A stretch of 64,000 bases of DNA from assembly GCA_903813345.2 (NCBI GenBank), contig CAIIXF020000007.1:13126714-13190713 (forward strand), read 5' to 3'. Below, piece after piece: positions 50,401 through 52,426 of this stretch. The stretch comes from Owenia fusiformis (Eukaryota; Annelida; Polychaeta; Sabellida; Oweniidae). Positions within the stretch are counted from its first letter, which is position 1; each line of letters starts with the position of its first letter. A program made the position numbers and the translations under genes. Below the pieces are notes generated by a model, which was not told where the DNA came from, made no database searches, and saw nothing but the letters and a program-made list of their open reading frames with translations.

Positions 50401-52426
50401 CCATTGAAATTCGACATAATTGGTTAATGGAAACAAAGAATGAAATTTTGTGCTATTTCAAATTTGCAGCACTGGTCATTAGAATTGGACATTATGATAA
50501 TATCGGAGAATTTTAAACAGTATCTCAGTAAATAGAGTAAGCTTTTTCTTTAAACTTACTTGTTGCATTTGTAAGAATATATTAATAGCTTAACTTTCTA
50601 ACCTTTTAGGAGGTCCTTGGATGTTGCCTTTGTAGAGGTCAGCCCATTGTGTAGTTGTAACAAATATTCTTTAATATAGATTTCAGATGTGCCATCTATT
50701 TAATGTCAGTTATTTTATTGAATTGTATCATTTCATTACTTTTAATTCTATTATATTATTCCAGGGAACATAGAGACTTGCCATTTATTAAACCCAGAGG
50801 AACAAAAGAATCAAAGATGGCTGACACACACATCAAAACTCGGCTTTCCAGTCACAGGTAACACTGACAGATAAGGTTTTCAAATGTTGCCTTTTATGCT
50901 TATGCTTTTTCATATCAACATTAATGCCATTTAGGGGGGTCTAACTTGAATACTATCCTAATACTAAAATTGATTATATCATACTTTCTAGACCTCTTAG
51001 TTTTTTGCTCGAAAGATCATCTCCTCATCCTTTCTTATTCTTTTAAAAACAATCTATTTATGTCAAAACTGCAAATGCTCCAACATCTCCATTCATCTCC
51101 CTCTCTATAATCCTAAAGACCCTCTCTCCTTTGCTGACATAAACATCTTCTATTTAAGGTGTATGGCACTGTAAGCAAGGAACCGAGGCAGATATCTCTT
51201 CTAAAGGCCCTCTCTCCTTTGCTGACATAAACATCTTCTATTTTAGGTGTATGGCACTGTAAGCAAGGAAAGGAGGCAGATATCTCTTCTAAAGACCCTC
51301 TCTCCTTTGCTGACATAAACATCTTCTATTTTAGGTGTATGGCACTGTAAGCAAGGAAAGGAGGCAGATATCTCTTCTAAAGACCCTCTCTCCTTTGCTG
51401 ACATAAACATCTTCTATTTTAGGTGTATGGCACTGTAAGCAAGGAAAGGAGGCAGATATCTCTTCTAAAGGCCCTCTCTCCTTTGCTGACATAAACATCT
51501 TCTATTTTAGGTGTATGGCACTGTAAGCAAGGAAAGGAGGCAGATATCTCTTCTAAAGACCCTCTCTCCTTTGCTGACATAAACATCTTCTATTTTAGGT
51601 GTATGGCACTGTAAGCAAGGAAAGGAGGCAGATATCTCTTCTAAAGGCCCTCTCTCCTTTGCTGACATAAACATCTTCTATTTTAGGTGTATGGCACTGT
51701 AAGCAAGGAAAGGAGGCAGATATCTCTTCTAAAGACCCTCTCTCCTTTGCTGACATAAACATCTTCTATTTTAGGTGTATGGCACTGTAAGCAAGGAAAG
51801 GAGGCAGATATCTCTTCTAAAGACCCTCTCTCCTTTGCTGACATAAACATCTTCTATTTAAGGTGTATGGCACTGTAAGCAAGGAAAGGAGGCAGATATC
51901 TCTTCAGTGGAGATCAACCCAACTAAGACATTGGTTGCTATGGGGAACAGCCAGGGTTATATCAGTCTCTTTAAATACCCATGCTGCAAAGAGGGGGTAA
52001 GTTCTAATATTTTTTGATTGAAATTTTAACAGAATATGGTCAGATATATGTTCCTTATGTTGTGAAAGTTTCATGAAAAAAAAGAAAGGTTATTGCAAAA
52101 TTAGCAATACTTATTGAATGCCCTGCATTTACCAGTCATTCTCACCTCGGGGGATTAGTCATTTGCCAAGGCTCAAACATCTGTGGTCTTTTAGAAAATA
52201 AGTATTGGCCAACCCATGATTTCATAGTCCCCAAACCTTGATCATCAATAATGTATTTTGGAATTAAATGTTGATAAAGTGTTCATTTCTTTTATTTCAG
52301 AGTTACAGCCACACCTACAGAGGATCAAACTGCCCCTTGCCCAATATAGGATTCACCACCAGTGGGCGCCACCTTATCACCTTAGGGGGTAGAGACGCTT
52401 GCCTCATGCAGTGGAAGATTATCTAA
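2494..52426 (+). CDS. EML-like microtubule-associated protein with EF-hand-like N-terminus (29 coding exons)
   Basis: Exons: 2494-2547, 3945-4005, 4586-4782, 13705-13825, 14242-14450, 18833-18930, 19289-19581, 20790-20941, 21609-21672, 22176-22220, 22547-22897, 23566-23622, 24168-24233, 26366-26452, 28249-28408, 32132-32281, 38350-38422, 39798-39902, 41476-41562, 41704-41904, 42990-43130, 48017-48130, 48645-48683, 49098-49250, 49660-49800, 49969-50335, 50765-50857, 51863-51996, 52301-52426. All introns are GT-AG, phases match throughout, and the sum is 3939 nt (1312 aa). The ATG is favoured because TAA lies in frame at 2479. Domains: degenerate EF-hands (about 60-265), low-complexity linker (about 265-620), HELP (about 635-722), WD40/TAPE-type propellers (about 700-1312). 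EML proteins bind tubulin through HELP and the propeller and stabilise or regulate microtubules. The usual N-terminal trimerising coiled coil is not evident; EF-hand-like helices occupy its place. Family assignment is strong; exact paralogue and first exon are uncertain. Three other genes lie inside its introns. Confidence 0.9.
2640..2932. repeat. ~47-bp minisatellite in EML intron 1
   Basis: About six head-to-tail copies of a G/T-rich unit built from GGGGTTGAGTTGACTTAGGG and GAGTTTTACTAGGGTTGGGT. The TTAGGG strings are embedded in the longer unit and are not telomeric. Confidence 0.85.
2926..3770. repeat. Degenerate tandem of a ~175-bp dispersed repeat
   Basis: About five diverged copies, each with CAAAGTGGCCACCATTTTT, a TTTGATAACTCAAACC-like stretch, GGATTTGGTTCAAATTT and TGATGCCTAGGGACA. 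The same phrases recur in introns at 12.7, 19.7 and 26.7 kb, so this is a dispersed family that has also spread in tandem. Confidence 0.7.
4586..19581 (+). CDS. EML gene exons 3-7: degenerate EF-hand-like module
   Basis: Residues about 39-344 of the assembled protein. Helix-loop-helix patterns can be seen around FENSESRISTKDLNQVFQ, LGIDYERMFKCMVVAQ, QDRTKAGKLPMAEMLR and RCDDERNGMVSWPGVMMFL. The fourth is the clearest: acidic or Asn side chains at loop positions 1, 3 and 5, Gly at 6 and a hydrophobic at 8, but Gly where the twelfth-position Glu should be. The others lack several calcium ligands, so calcium binding is doubtful. Exon 7 continues into a Ser/Lys/Thr-rich tail. The arrangement resembles EF-hand proteins such as the C1orf87 type, but that comparison is from memory and needs a profile search. 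The exons are joined to the EML exons only by phase compatibility and a single open frame, so a separate upstream gene is not formally excluded. Confidence 0.7.
4783..6121. other. EML intron 3, 5' part
   Basis: AT-rich intronic sequence. Short open frames, such as one at 5887-6120 just upstream of the membrane-protein gene, have no recognisable motif; the region may hold that gene's promoter and 5' leader. Confidence 0.35.
6122..7285 (+). CDS. Five-pass membrane protein of unknown function, intronless
   Basis: 387 residues from the ATG at 6122; the frame stays open a little further upstream, but only with a TTG codon. I do not recognise the family. Five hydrophobic segments fall at about residues 13-41, 60-82, 86-112, 124-148 and 178-204 (for instance IKILMLLAYICFFV and TVMVTVLCLIIVLG). 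A roughly 180-residue C-terminal domain follows, with NRT, NVT and NMS sequons and four cysteines including a CDDC motif (CTRN-like spacing not seen), so it is probably extracellular or lumenal. It lies in intron 3 of the EML-like gene in the same orientation, uninterrupted by introns. Length, single open frame and hydrophobicity pattern support a real gene; function is not inferred. A retrocopy is possible, but no poly(A) tract or target duplication is obvious. Confidence 0.75.
   Translation: MGYNLFPKGWAIKILMLLAYICFFVDTAAYFYVTVWIIIKNSLPSNFPSTCSGSWTACFIPIIQLRLLIFFVPLCLPVICQKSTKHCALLLFSLLTILWALYIVTVSYFFMTCTNVIFKVNSPLYKFLFIVLITNIIHVLISAYILYRLNHSSSSETNPNRDQFQLPYKSSRCYGCMYVTYIVAYIGTVMVTVLCLIIVLGDYPSAVMENLDKLELYFVKKGALNNPYTDGTVMGADWSNRTYIIHRNDMLHISGLDVVKSSDGFIKWTCRNVTMYNIPKEFNKLCDDCNDEVNFLYELIVADKADFYKKPTVHYNIKIRNTNIESETGPNLEWRYLNMSDTNYDINVLLQNKDPALDINTAVYVVFYRPPTDQIKLIERYPTCSGS
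7286..7482. other. 3' flank of the membrane-protein gene
   Basis: No canonical AATAAA was seen close to the stop codon. The flank runs directly into an inverted-repeat element. Confidence 0.3.
7483..8260. mobile_element. Non-autonomous DNA transposon with ~100-bp inverted ends
   Basis: The left end (7490-7590) and the reverse complement of the right end (8160-8255) share CAAAAAAATGAGCCAC/CTAAAAAAATGAGCCAC, then GACAAGTATTATCTC and CACTGAAAATTTGTACAAAG. The terminal phrase GTCCCAAAAAAATGAGCC resembles Tc1/mariner-like ends. No transposase-like frame was found inside. It sits in EML intron 3, close behind the membrane-protein gene. Confidence 0.7.
8460..8672. mobile_element. Foldback MITE, ~213 bp
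   Basis: Nearly the whole element is an inverted repeat: about 100 bp per arm, around a spacer of roughly a dozen bases near CAATGGTTTTAAT. Arm phrases are CAAATTGATT, TTTTGCAATATT, GGAACAATTTT and TAGTCTATGATGTCAT. It would fold into a single long hairpin. No coding potential. Confidence 0.8.
8673..10228. other. EML intron 3, middle
   Basis: No gene seen. A small GC-richer patch at 9540-9710 repeats GGCACCG / GGTGCCGAAAC phrases on both strands (imperfect inverted repeats), and TTTTACCAAGTTTTAACTTG is duplicated near 9400-9440. Confidence 0.4.
10229..10650. mobile_element. MITE with ~160-bp terminal inverted repeats
   Basis: The two ends match in inverted orientation through AATAGCCTGACAACGGTAAA, GTCACAAATGGCGGACATA, TCCTCGTTTCA, GGGACTTTATC and AAGCTCTTGTGATGATGT, leaving a centre of roughly 100 bp. 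The overlapping open frames of 60-88 codons on both strands are a by-product of the palindrome. No transposase. Confidence 0.8.
10651..13251. other. EML intron 3, 3' part
   Basis: Contains a (TA)n run near 10852-10880, a degenerate family of AAATCAGGGTT phrases at 11955-12370, and AAAATGGC/GCCATTTTT phrases at 12670-12910. No exon seen. Confidence 0.4.
11955..12370. repeat. Degenerate AAATCAGGGTT repeat
   Basis: A dozen or more irregularly spaced copies of AAAAATCAGGGTTT with variants (AATCAGGAT, ATTAGGGTT). A similar phrase cluster (TCAGGGAATTTCAGAA) appears near 32460-32600. Confidence 0.55.
13252..13433. mobile_element. Short TIR element, 182 bp, TAGGG target duplication
   Basis: Ends CACTGGCGGATCC and, inverted, CACTGGTGGATCC, flanked on both sides by TAGGG (13247-13251 and 13434-13438). 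It contains an 11-G run. Small size and absence of coding content make it a MITE. hAT or CACTA-like affiliation cannot be decided here. Confidence 0.7.
14451..15009. other. EML intron 5, 5' part
   Basis: AT-rich intronic sequence; nothing recognised. Confidence 0.35.
15010..15205. mobile_element. Relic related to the 60557-60852 TIR element
   Basis: Shares GAGTGTACGCCAC, GAGCTTTGAGGGGGG, CCCCCAAGAAAAT, TTGCATTTTGGGGCGTTT and ACTTTTCTCTAAA in the same order as the element at 60557-60852, but lacks clean terminal repeats. A diverged, truncated copy. Confidence 0.65.
15218..17130. repeat. 604-bp tandem repeat, about three copies
   Basis: Equivalent points (ACAAATCTTGTCATCAAAAT) at 15357, 15961 and 16565 give a constant 604-bp period. 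Each unit contains TTGGCGGCCATTTTGAATTT, a block of AGGTCAAGGTCA-like half-sites and CTTGTCATCAAAATTCCAGG. Copies are very similar, with a partial copy at either side. No coding content. Confidence 0.9.
17131..17490. repeat. Two diverged ~170-bp copies after the 604-bp array
   Basis: Both contain TCTTGTCATC, AGAAAACCACT, GCACA..TGATAGA.GATATCAAGTT and GCAGCCAT(C/T)TT. They look like older relatives of a portion of the 604-bp unit. Confidence 0.6.
17491..18630. other. EML intron 5, 3' part
   Basis: AT-rich; no exon or element recognised apart from a short GAATATGGGTTATAT duplication near 17548-17582. Confidence 0.35.
18631..18806. repeat. 19-bp minisatellite next to exon 6 acceptor
   Basis: About nine perfect copies of TGTGTATTCCAAGTATTAA ending only 26 bp before exon 6. 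Perfect copies indicate recent expansion or ongoing turnover. Confidence 0.9.
18833..18930 (+). CDS. EML gene exon 6 (EF-hand helix and loop)
   Basis: Acceptor TTGTTTCACTAG, donor AAG|GTAAGTAC. It encodes MLRICHDVLLPVYG through RCDDERNGMV; the EF-hand-like loop is split by the intron and finished by exon 7 (SWPGV). The donor is ambiguous because GTAAGGTAAGT offers two GTs; only the second keeps the frame with exon 7. A minisatellite abuts the acceptor side, and the 3' part of the exon with its donor is duplicated once downstream. Confidence 0.8.
18871..19051 (+). repeat. 96-bp duplication of exon 6 3' end and its donor
   Basis: 18871-18955 recurs at 18967-19051 with few differences. The second copy carries exon codons from GAVLNGLLKRC to the end, an intact AAG|GTAAGTAC donor and 20 nt of intron, but has no acceptor, so it cannot be a complete exon by itself. 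A third scrap (ATGGCTTGCTCTATT) occurs near 19134. Confidence 0.85.
19582..20283. other. EML intron 7, 5' part with bivalve-type repeat text
   Basis: No exon. Near 19670-19760 lies CTGTCC-rich text followed by GATAACTCAAATACCAGTGG, a dispersed repeat also found in introns at 3.6 and 26.7 kb. Confidence 0.4.
20284..20588. mobile_element. MITE-like element with ~45-bp inverted ends
   Basis: The stretch from GGCATATTTCATGTCATAGT to GTATTACATACC returns in inverted form at 20544-20588. Direct copies of its left end (20644-20667) and of a GCAGGCTATATCCAC segment (20162 and 20367) lie around it, so it may be part of a larger rearranged repeat. Confidence 0.55.
20790..26452 (+). CDS. EML gene exons 8-14: low-complexity linker
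   Basis: Seven mostly short exons (45-351 nt), nearly all phase 1-1, so each could be skipped without shifting frame. They encode a Pro/Ser/Thr/Lys/Glu-rich, presumably disordered stretch. Exon 8 has PASPRTAESAKPGASPRSK-like repeats with SP/TP sites. Exon 11 (22547-22897) carries about five imperfect copies of a NPSQPSTTETKPG unit. Exon 13 ends in a basic KKGLFGSMKGLL segment and exon 14 begins GGKKKEREEQK. Basic Ser/Pro-rich linkers before HELP are usual in EML1-4. The uniform phase suggests alternative splicing of linker exons, which is inference. Confidence 0.8.
20942..21608. other. EML intron 8
   Basis: Intronic sequence starting with a (TTTG)n-like stretch. No further exon or element recognised. 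Confidence 0.35.
21673..22546. other. EML introns 9-10 (flanking exon 10)
   Basis: AT-rich intronic sequence around the 45-nt exon 10. A 9-G run lies near 22312. Nothing else recognised. Confidence 0.35.
22898..23565. other. EML intron 11
   Basis: AT-rich intronic sequence with a short imperfect duplication of TATGACAACATTTTAT near 23112-23170. No exon or element recognised. Confidence 0.35.
23789..24021. mobile_element. MITE, 233 bp with ~80-bp inverted ends
   Basis: Ends ACAATAGAC.TTTCCGATAAA match in inverted orientation through CGTGCCCTCTTTTGATCCAT, CAGGGAAACT and GGCTAGATTGATGATGTCAT. A unique centre of about 60 bp remains. No coding content; lies in EML intron 12. Confidence 0.8.
24280..25371. 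mobile_element. Deleted mariner-like transposon, 1092 bp, TA target
   Basis: Perfect terminal repeat of about 38 bp starting CGAGGGGTGATCCAAAAGTC, flanked by TA at 24278-24279 and 25372-25373. Inverted homology continues inward: TAGTTTTTAA, GGGACCC and CACCCGGAACGGTATT of the left end return inverted near 25180-25230, so the ends are long, about 190 bp. Internally, an 87-codon frame (24642-24905) and a short stretch resembling SLVKRYEKCVQIRGKFVEK look like N- and C-terminal scraps of a Tc1/mariner-type transposase; the DDD/DDE catalytic core is absent. Non-autonomous. Confidence 0.8.
25374..26365. other. EML intron 13, 3' part
   Basis: No exon or element recognised; a short G-rich tract lies near 25640. 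Confidence 0.35.
26600..27340. repeat. Dispersed repeat with tandem ~200-bp subunit
   Basis: Starts with GGCAGTCCGTCTGTCCGTCC and GGGCAATAACTCAATTACTT, then about three copies of a unit with GACACTTTTGGTAGAAGGCG, ATGGCCACCATTTTAACG and ACTCGAAAAGTAGTGGAGC. Open frames inside are repeat artefacts. Confidence 0.7.
27341..27900. other. EML intron 14, middle
   Basis: Nothing recognised. Confidence 0.3.
27901..28140. repeat. ~57-bp minisatellite before exon 15
   Basis: Four copies of a unit with TTTGATTCTTATGTAGTATT, TGAGAATTGACCTTCAAAAT and CCTTCAATGGATG. The first is the most diverged. Confidence 0.85.
28249..32281 (+). CDS. EML gene exons 15-16: HELP domain
   Basis: Exon 15 (28249-28408) encodes IRGEKMKFWAPDDY and PPGDGLKLEWV; exon 16 (32132-32281) encodes YGYRGNDCRSNIHVL, DEIAYFIGSVAVLYN and QRHYREHTEEIKC. 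These match the HELP (hydrophobic EML-like protein) signature LEWVYGYRGxDCRxN followed by a strand pair and QRHYxxHxxxIKC, which leads into the first WD40 blade. HELP is part of the tubulin-binding surface in EMLs. The 3.7 kb intron between the exons houses the antisense Ig-MAM gene. Confidence 0.95.
28440..28600. repeat. ~40-bp minisatellite after exon 15
   Basis: About four copies of CATATTATGGATTATCAGTT plus ATATCATGACCAAGTCAGT, in EML intron 15 between exon 15 and the antisense Ig-MAM gene. Confidence 0.8.
28723..31182 (-). CDS. Secreted/anchored Ig-MAM protein with decapeptide repeats, intronless
   Basis: 819 residues. An N-terminal signal peptide (about 1-23, FYTLRGIVLVSIFVTQ) is followed by an Ig-like domain (about 30-118; Cys54 and Cys97 with KMEDTGYYKC) and a MAM domain (about 123-294, starting CEFSNDFCDF and ending MIFSDKPC). 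Then comes a Thr/Asn/Asp-rich part with about 40 copies of a 10-residue unit, consensus GGNVHDVNTM (about 380-790), and a short hydrophobic C-terminus (CFICLIAPLWLCKLF) that could be a GPI-anchoring signal. Ig and MAM domains mediate adhesion at the cell surface or in the matrix. The unit is 30 bp, so length can change without frameshift. Sequons are frequent. It lies antisense in EML intron 15 without introns of its own. Two ATGs stand in tandem at the start; either may be used. Confidence 0.85.
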   Translation of the reverse strand: MMLFYTLRGIVLVSIFVTQITSWTTDIKGNLNKDVFIPYIEEWNSKLPVNHVKCIVRRYSLGRTVETELKPDQRYKFEKSGLLIRNVKMEDTGYYKCDSDYNEQNKTKTHTTEVKLHIVIAGCEFSNDFCDFTNERSKWRRSSSELSPHTGLSKEALICQMKSEDVPIEYTTYQHTGFFIHPKADEEEEIILRSATLPFGDMDCELDGRVELDSLIYGSSNASINAYGILKDGREAFRNTVGAKHHNKWIHDKFSYNPFPAVEFIEIRAKHGEGVGSNILLDNIEIMIFSDKPCRTVNETANGPSDGDEDRTTTMNKLNNDTATLTIHNNDDNSDAITQSPHENDNAEEYEDMEFQCMCRLHYNVIPCERMSLDNVTTIGEKHENVTTLGKSTDEITTLEESVDDVTTLGGNVHDVTTMGGIFHDITKMGANVDDVRTKGGYIHDVTTVGGNVHDVNTMGGIVHDFTTMGGNVHDVNTMGGNVHDFTTIGVNVDDVTTMRGNVHDVNTMGGNVHDVTTMGGNVHDVTTVGGNVHDVNTIGGNVHDVNTMGGNVHDVNTMGGNVHDVTTMGGNVQDVNTMGGNVHDVNTMGGNVHDVNTMGGNVHDVTTMGGNVHDVTTMGGNVHNVTAMGGNIHDVNTMGGKVHDVNTMGENVHDVNTMGGNVHDVTTMGENVHNVTAMGGNVHDVNTKGGNVHDVNTMGGDVQNVSLMGMDVHEATSTGQTVRNVTSVESHADNVTTMGHNVDDHITMGGNVDNGPTLGQNIDAIWRSDNGVTTLPESVDDVTTLGGTIDNSGAARLVMSGQCFICLIAPLWLCKLFR
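29060..30010 (-). repeat. 30-bp coding minisatellite in the Ig-MAM gene
   Basis: About 32 well-conserved copies, with diverged ones at both edges, of a 30-bp unit (on the + strand: CATTTCCTCCCATTGT plus a (A/T)(G/T)TGACATCATGAA-like part). Variation alternates between GTGAC (Val-Thr) and TTCAC or TTGAC (Val-Asn) forms, giving interspersed VTTM and VNTM decapeptides. Confidence 0.95.
31183..31560. other. Putative promoter side of the Ig-MAM gene
   Basis: Intergenic or intronic stretch upstream of the minus-strand ATG; no specific element recognised. Confidence 0.3.
31590..31935. repeat. Purine-rich degenerate minisatellite
   Basis: A dozen or so irregular copies of CTCAAGGGAGACAGGTCTTC / CAAGGGAGATGCATTT. 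It lies close to exon 16 of the EML gene (32132). Open frames within are artefacts. Confidence 0.8.
33070..34818 (-). CDS. DEG/ENaC-family sodium channel subunit, intronless
   Basis: 582 residues, full-length for the family (about 500-700). The cytosolic N-terminus holds the gating motif His-Gly at 64-65 (LHGIKNI). TM1 is about 77-96 (LFWLIAVLNFTVCFVFF), followed by FPTITICPIN at 121-130, the usual post-TM1 signature. A large cysteine-rich extracellular domain contains CVQDFLKETCGC and CNCPPPCDQITY-type motifs. The pre-TM2/TM2 segment is SDLGGTLGLCLGGSMVGVVE, with Gly-Gly-Ser at 542-544 in the place of the G/S-x-S selectivity filter. The tail is short and basic. Subunits trimerise in the plasma membrane as amiloride-sensitive, acid- or peptide-gated or mechanosensitive Na+ channels; which gate applies here cannot be read from sequence. 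It lies antisense in EML intron 16. TTTATT at 32915-32920 (AATAAA on its strand) is a candidate poly(A) signal about 150 bp past the stop. Confidence 0.95.
   Translation of the reverse strand: MWQLNTNHTNNEKLKEENSKDGKFNDDLTNDSIIIKQKFPVESKNGTISLKEYLYDWVDNCVLHGIKNIRASKNTFHGLFWLIAVLNFTVCFVFFGKHQVTLFISKPVKQIQTIEKSQIEFPTITICPINTYSQRNMDRIRGNSSTTTSTFFENIQKMPFSQDDAAFSSSSVGTTRQFAYTNIYYSELQQSGHQAKDFIVSCRYKNRGCTYKDFKLLESVMYQNCYSFKANDSVDIAVETMGLSLVLFTEDEVHSDVMKGGGKYKRNAYSEAGKPSDYGAGVKVFIHPPGTPIDVAAGGITAAVGMTTDIGVNVENIKWLDDPYPNQACVPSTEIEHHHNDTYSQETCFSNCVQDFLKETCGCGSISYAGTPAESPPEEMCGNFANISALTFYAYATGILEWVCLLKNQEQFNASSKAECNCPPPCDQITYKPTISQGVFLPSSYQYSFLERLTGTACPEDSSDLPKYYSLLMGAVMDENGKKVDCNKALETILAEELVSKNFLRVNVKFESTLVSTTTMTPDYTGSDLFSDLGGTLGLCLGGSMVGVVEICELLVGLFLKTLRKIKVSTVKPINKAIKTAW
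34819..36485. other. EML intron 16, middle
   Basis: Upstream region of the DEG/ENaC gene. A coding-like exon remnant is noted separately at 35205-35304, and a TTGTA pentamer run lies near 35516-35538. Otherwise nothing recognised. Confidence 0.35.
35205..35304 (+). other. Coding-like terminal exon or pseudogene scrap
   Basis: After a reasonable acceptor (TACTTTATTGCAG), one frame reads NKPEEIKKHITEKYNELVEH, then NIRWDKAKLICQ and TAG. Composition is far more protein-like than the surroundings, and the frame is closed immediately upstream of the AG (TAA at 35188-35190), as expected of an exon. Phase would fit EML exon 15 (making a truncated product) but not exon 16. I do not recognise the peptide; a retroposed fragment is equally possible. 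Confidence 0.25.
36490..38112. repeat. ~80-bp satellite-like array, about 19 copies
   Basis: Unit phrases are ATTGTAGCGACAATGGATAG, CAAGTTACTACCGCA, CCCTTCTACCACCTAAT and TAAATAGCTCATATTCATTT. Early copies carry an extra GCATGCAAGTTAGTAACAA segment, giving ~105-bp units. The array ends about 240 bp before EML exon 17. Confidence 0.95.
38120..38190 (+). repeat. tRNA-like (SINE-head-like) sequence
   Basis: An A-box-like stretch (TGGCTGGGTTGGTAATGC) and a good B box (GGTTCGATTCC) stand at tRNA-like spacing, followed by CCCCATGGGGCA. The 5' side does not form a clean acceptor stem and the anticodon arm is poor, so a functional tRNA is unlikely; a tRNA-derived SINE fragment fits better. Confidence 0.35.
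38350..43130 (+). CDS. EML gene exons 17-21: first WD40 propeller blades
   Basis: Five exons, phase 0 from exon 18 on. They encode IAVHPNGMTLATGQ, AHVRIWRADSLQTLHVLG, SVWDVTTGKEVARTM, VMCDIGFSSNDPNILVTIG and LITGDSNGTIYVWGGG, i.e. successive blade patterns with the VRIW / VWD / YVW endings usual for WD40 repeats. Exon 20 contains a charged helix-like insertion (NRVKDLENALQKNQKEAAQ) between blades. The intron after exon 21 is filled by the 119-bp array. Confidence 0.9.
38556..39680. repeat. 60-bp minisatellite split by a transposon
   Basis: About nine copies of GGCATCAAGGGCAATTTAGA plus CCACAATGAACTATTCTAGG and CTATATCACTGGTTCTTAAA. The first copy (38556-38616) is separated from the rest (from 39180) by the insertion described next, so the array existed before the insertion. 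Confidence 0.9.
38617..39175. mobile_element. TTAA-targeting non-autonomous transposon, 559 bp
   Basis: Flanked by TTAA at 38613-38616 and 39176-39179; termini AGGGTGACGCATATCG and, inverted, AGGGTTCCGATAAGC. Insertion inside a 60-bp minisatellite unit makes the boundaries unambiguous. TTAA duplication is typical of piggyBac and Kolobok superfamilies; no transposase is encoded. Confidence 0.75.
39903..40300. other. EML intron 18, 5' part
   Basis: AT-rich intronic sequence; no exon or element recognised. Confidence 0.3.
40300..41065. repeat. ~20-bp degenerate minisatellite
   Basis: Thirty or more imperfect copies of CCTATTCTCCTGAGGCATAA with deletions (CTCACCTATTCTCC). C/T-rich on the + strand, in EML intron 18 between exons 18 and 19. 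Confidence 0.9.
42138..42961. mobile_element. TTAA-flanked TIR element, 824 bp
   Basis: TTAA at 42134-42137 and 42962-42965; termini AGTCCCCGTCTAAAGTTTAA and, inverted, AGGCCCCATATAAAGTTTAA. The interior is A/T-rich with no transposase-like frame. It fills most of EML intron 20. Confidence 0.7.
43238..48016 (+). repeat. 119-bp array of acceptor plus partial EML exon 22, 40 copies
   Basis: Forty tandem units precede the intact exon 22, giving 41 acceptor sites (TCTCTTATAG or TCTTTTATAG), spaced 118-123 bp apart. Each unit has about 77 nt of exon (GGCCCTGTG to TGGGT.TGGAA) and about 41 nt of intron (TTTAATATATTCTACATGTA to TTATAG). Two classes alternate: GATGGAATGGTGG, as in the real exon, and GATGGGTAGGTGG, which introduces a potential G|GTAGGT donor. 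A G-run varies from 5 to 8. Only the last unit continues to the full exon. All the overlapping 66-146-codon frames here come from this array. Confidence 0.97.
48017..48130 (+). CDS. EML gene exon 22 (the intact exon behind 40 partial copies)
   Basis: 114 nt, phase 0-0, 38 residues, beginning GPVFSLLAYKNYLLSGGRDG and ending KNMDEAGNIK. It is the last of 41 copies of the acceptor-plus-exon unit and the only one that runs through to a proper donor (AAG|GTTTGACA) and the full exon sequence. The GGRDG motif and following VVSWVW are a WD40 blade. Confidence 0.9.
48302..48343. other. Perfect 15-bp inverted repeat in EML intron 22
   Basis: CTTCTTCAGGTAAAC and its exact reverse complement are separated by 12 nt. 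The left arm contains CAG|GTAAAC, an acceptor-donor-like juxtaposition. A stem-loop in RNA is expected; function unknown. Confidence 0.7.
48645..52426 (+). CDS. EML gene exons 23-29: second WD40 propeller and C-terminus
   Basis: Seven exons from a 13-codon exon 23 (VKELPQPKHQTLE) to the terminal exon ending TLGGRDACLMQWKII and TAA at 52424-52426. Blade hallmarks are GHFDDVRGLSM, IITVGYDGIICCLN, EILVAGTNNGELVIFD, GHSRSVTGLDWNIDGT, SSVEINPTKTLVAMGN and the closing GGRDACLMQWKI, which corresponds to the usual EML last blade. Exon 28 (51863-51996) is the intact member of the 88-bp array and has a weak TTTAAG acceptor. Confidence 0.9.
49385..49560. repeat. Degenerate minisatellite in EML intron 24
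   Basis: Irregular copies of GACCAAATATAGACCATGTA / ATAAACCA. Open frames on the minus strand here are artefacts. Confidence 0.8.
50336..50764. other. EML intron 26
   Basis: AT-rich intronic sequence; nothing recognised. Confidence 0.3.
51110..51862 (+). repeat. 88-bp array of acceptor plus partial EML exon 28, 9 acceptors
   Basis: AG|G acceptors at 51158, 51246, 51334, 51422, 51510, 51598, 51686, 51774 and 51862: an invariant 88-bp period. Each unit contains about 44 nt of exon 28 (GTGTATGGCACTGTAAGCAA to CAGATATCTCTTC) and about 44 nt of intron ending CTTCTATTTTAG. The first and the last, genuine, acceptors read TTTAAG; the seven internal ones read TTTTAG, a better match. A copy-specific AAAGACC/AAAGGCC difference varies among units. 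Confidence 0.97.
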
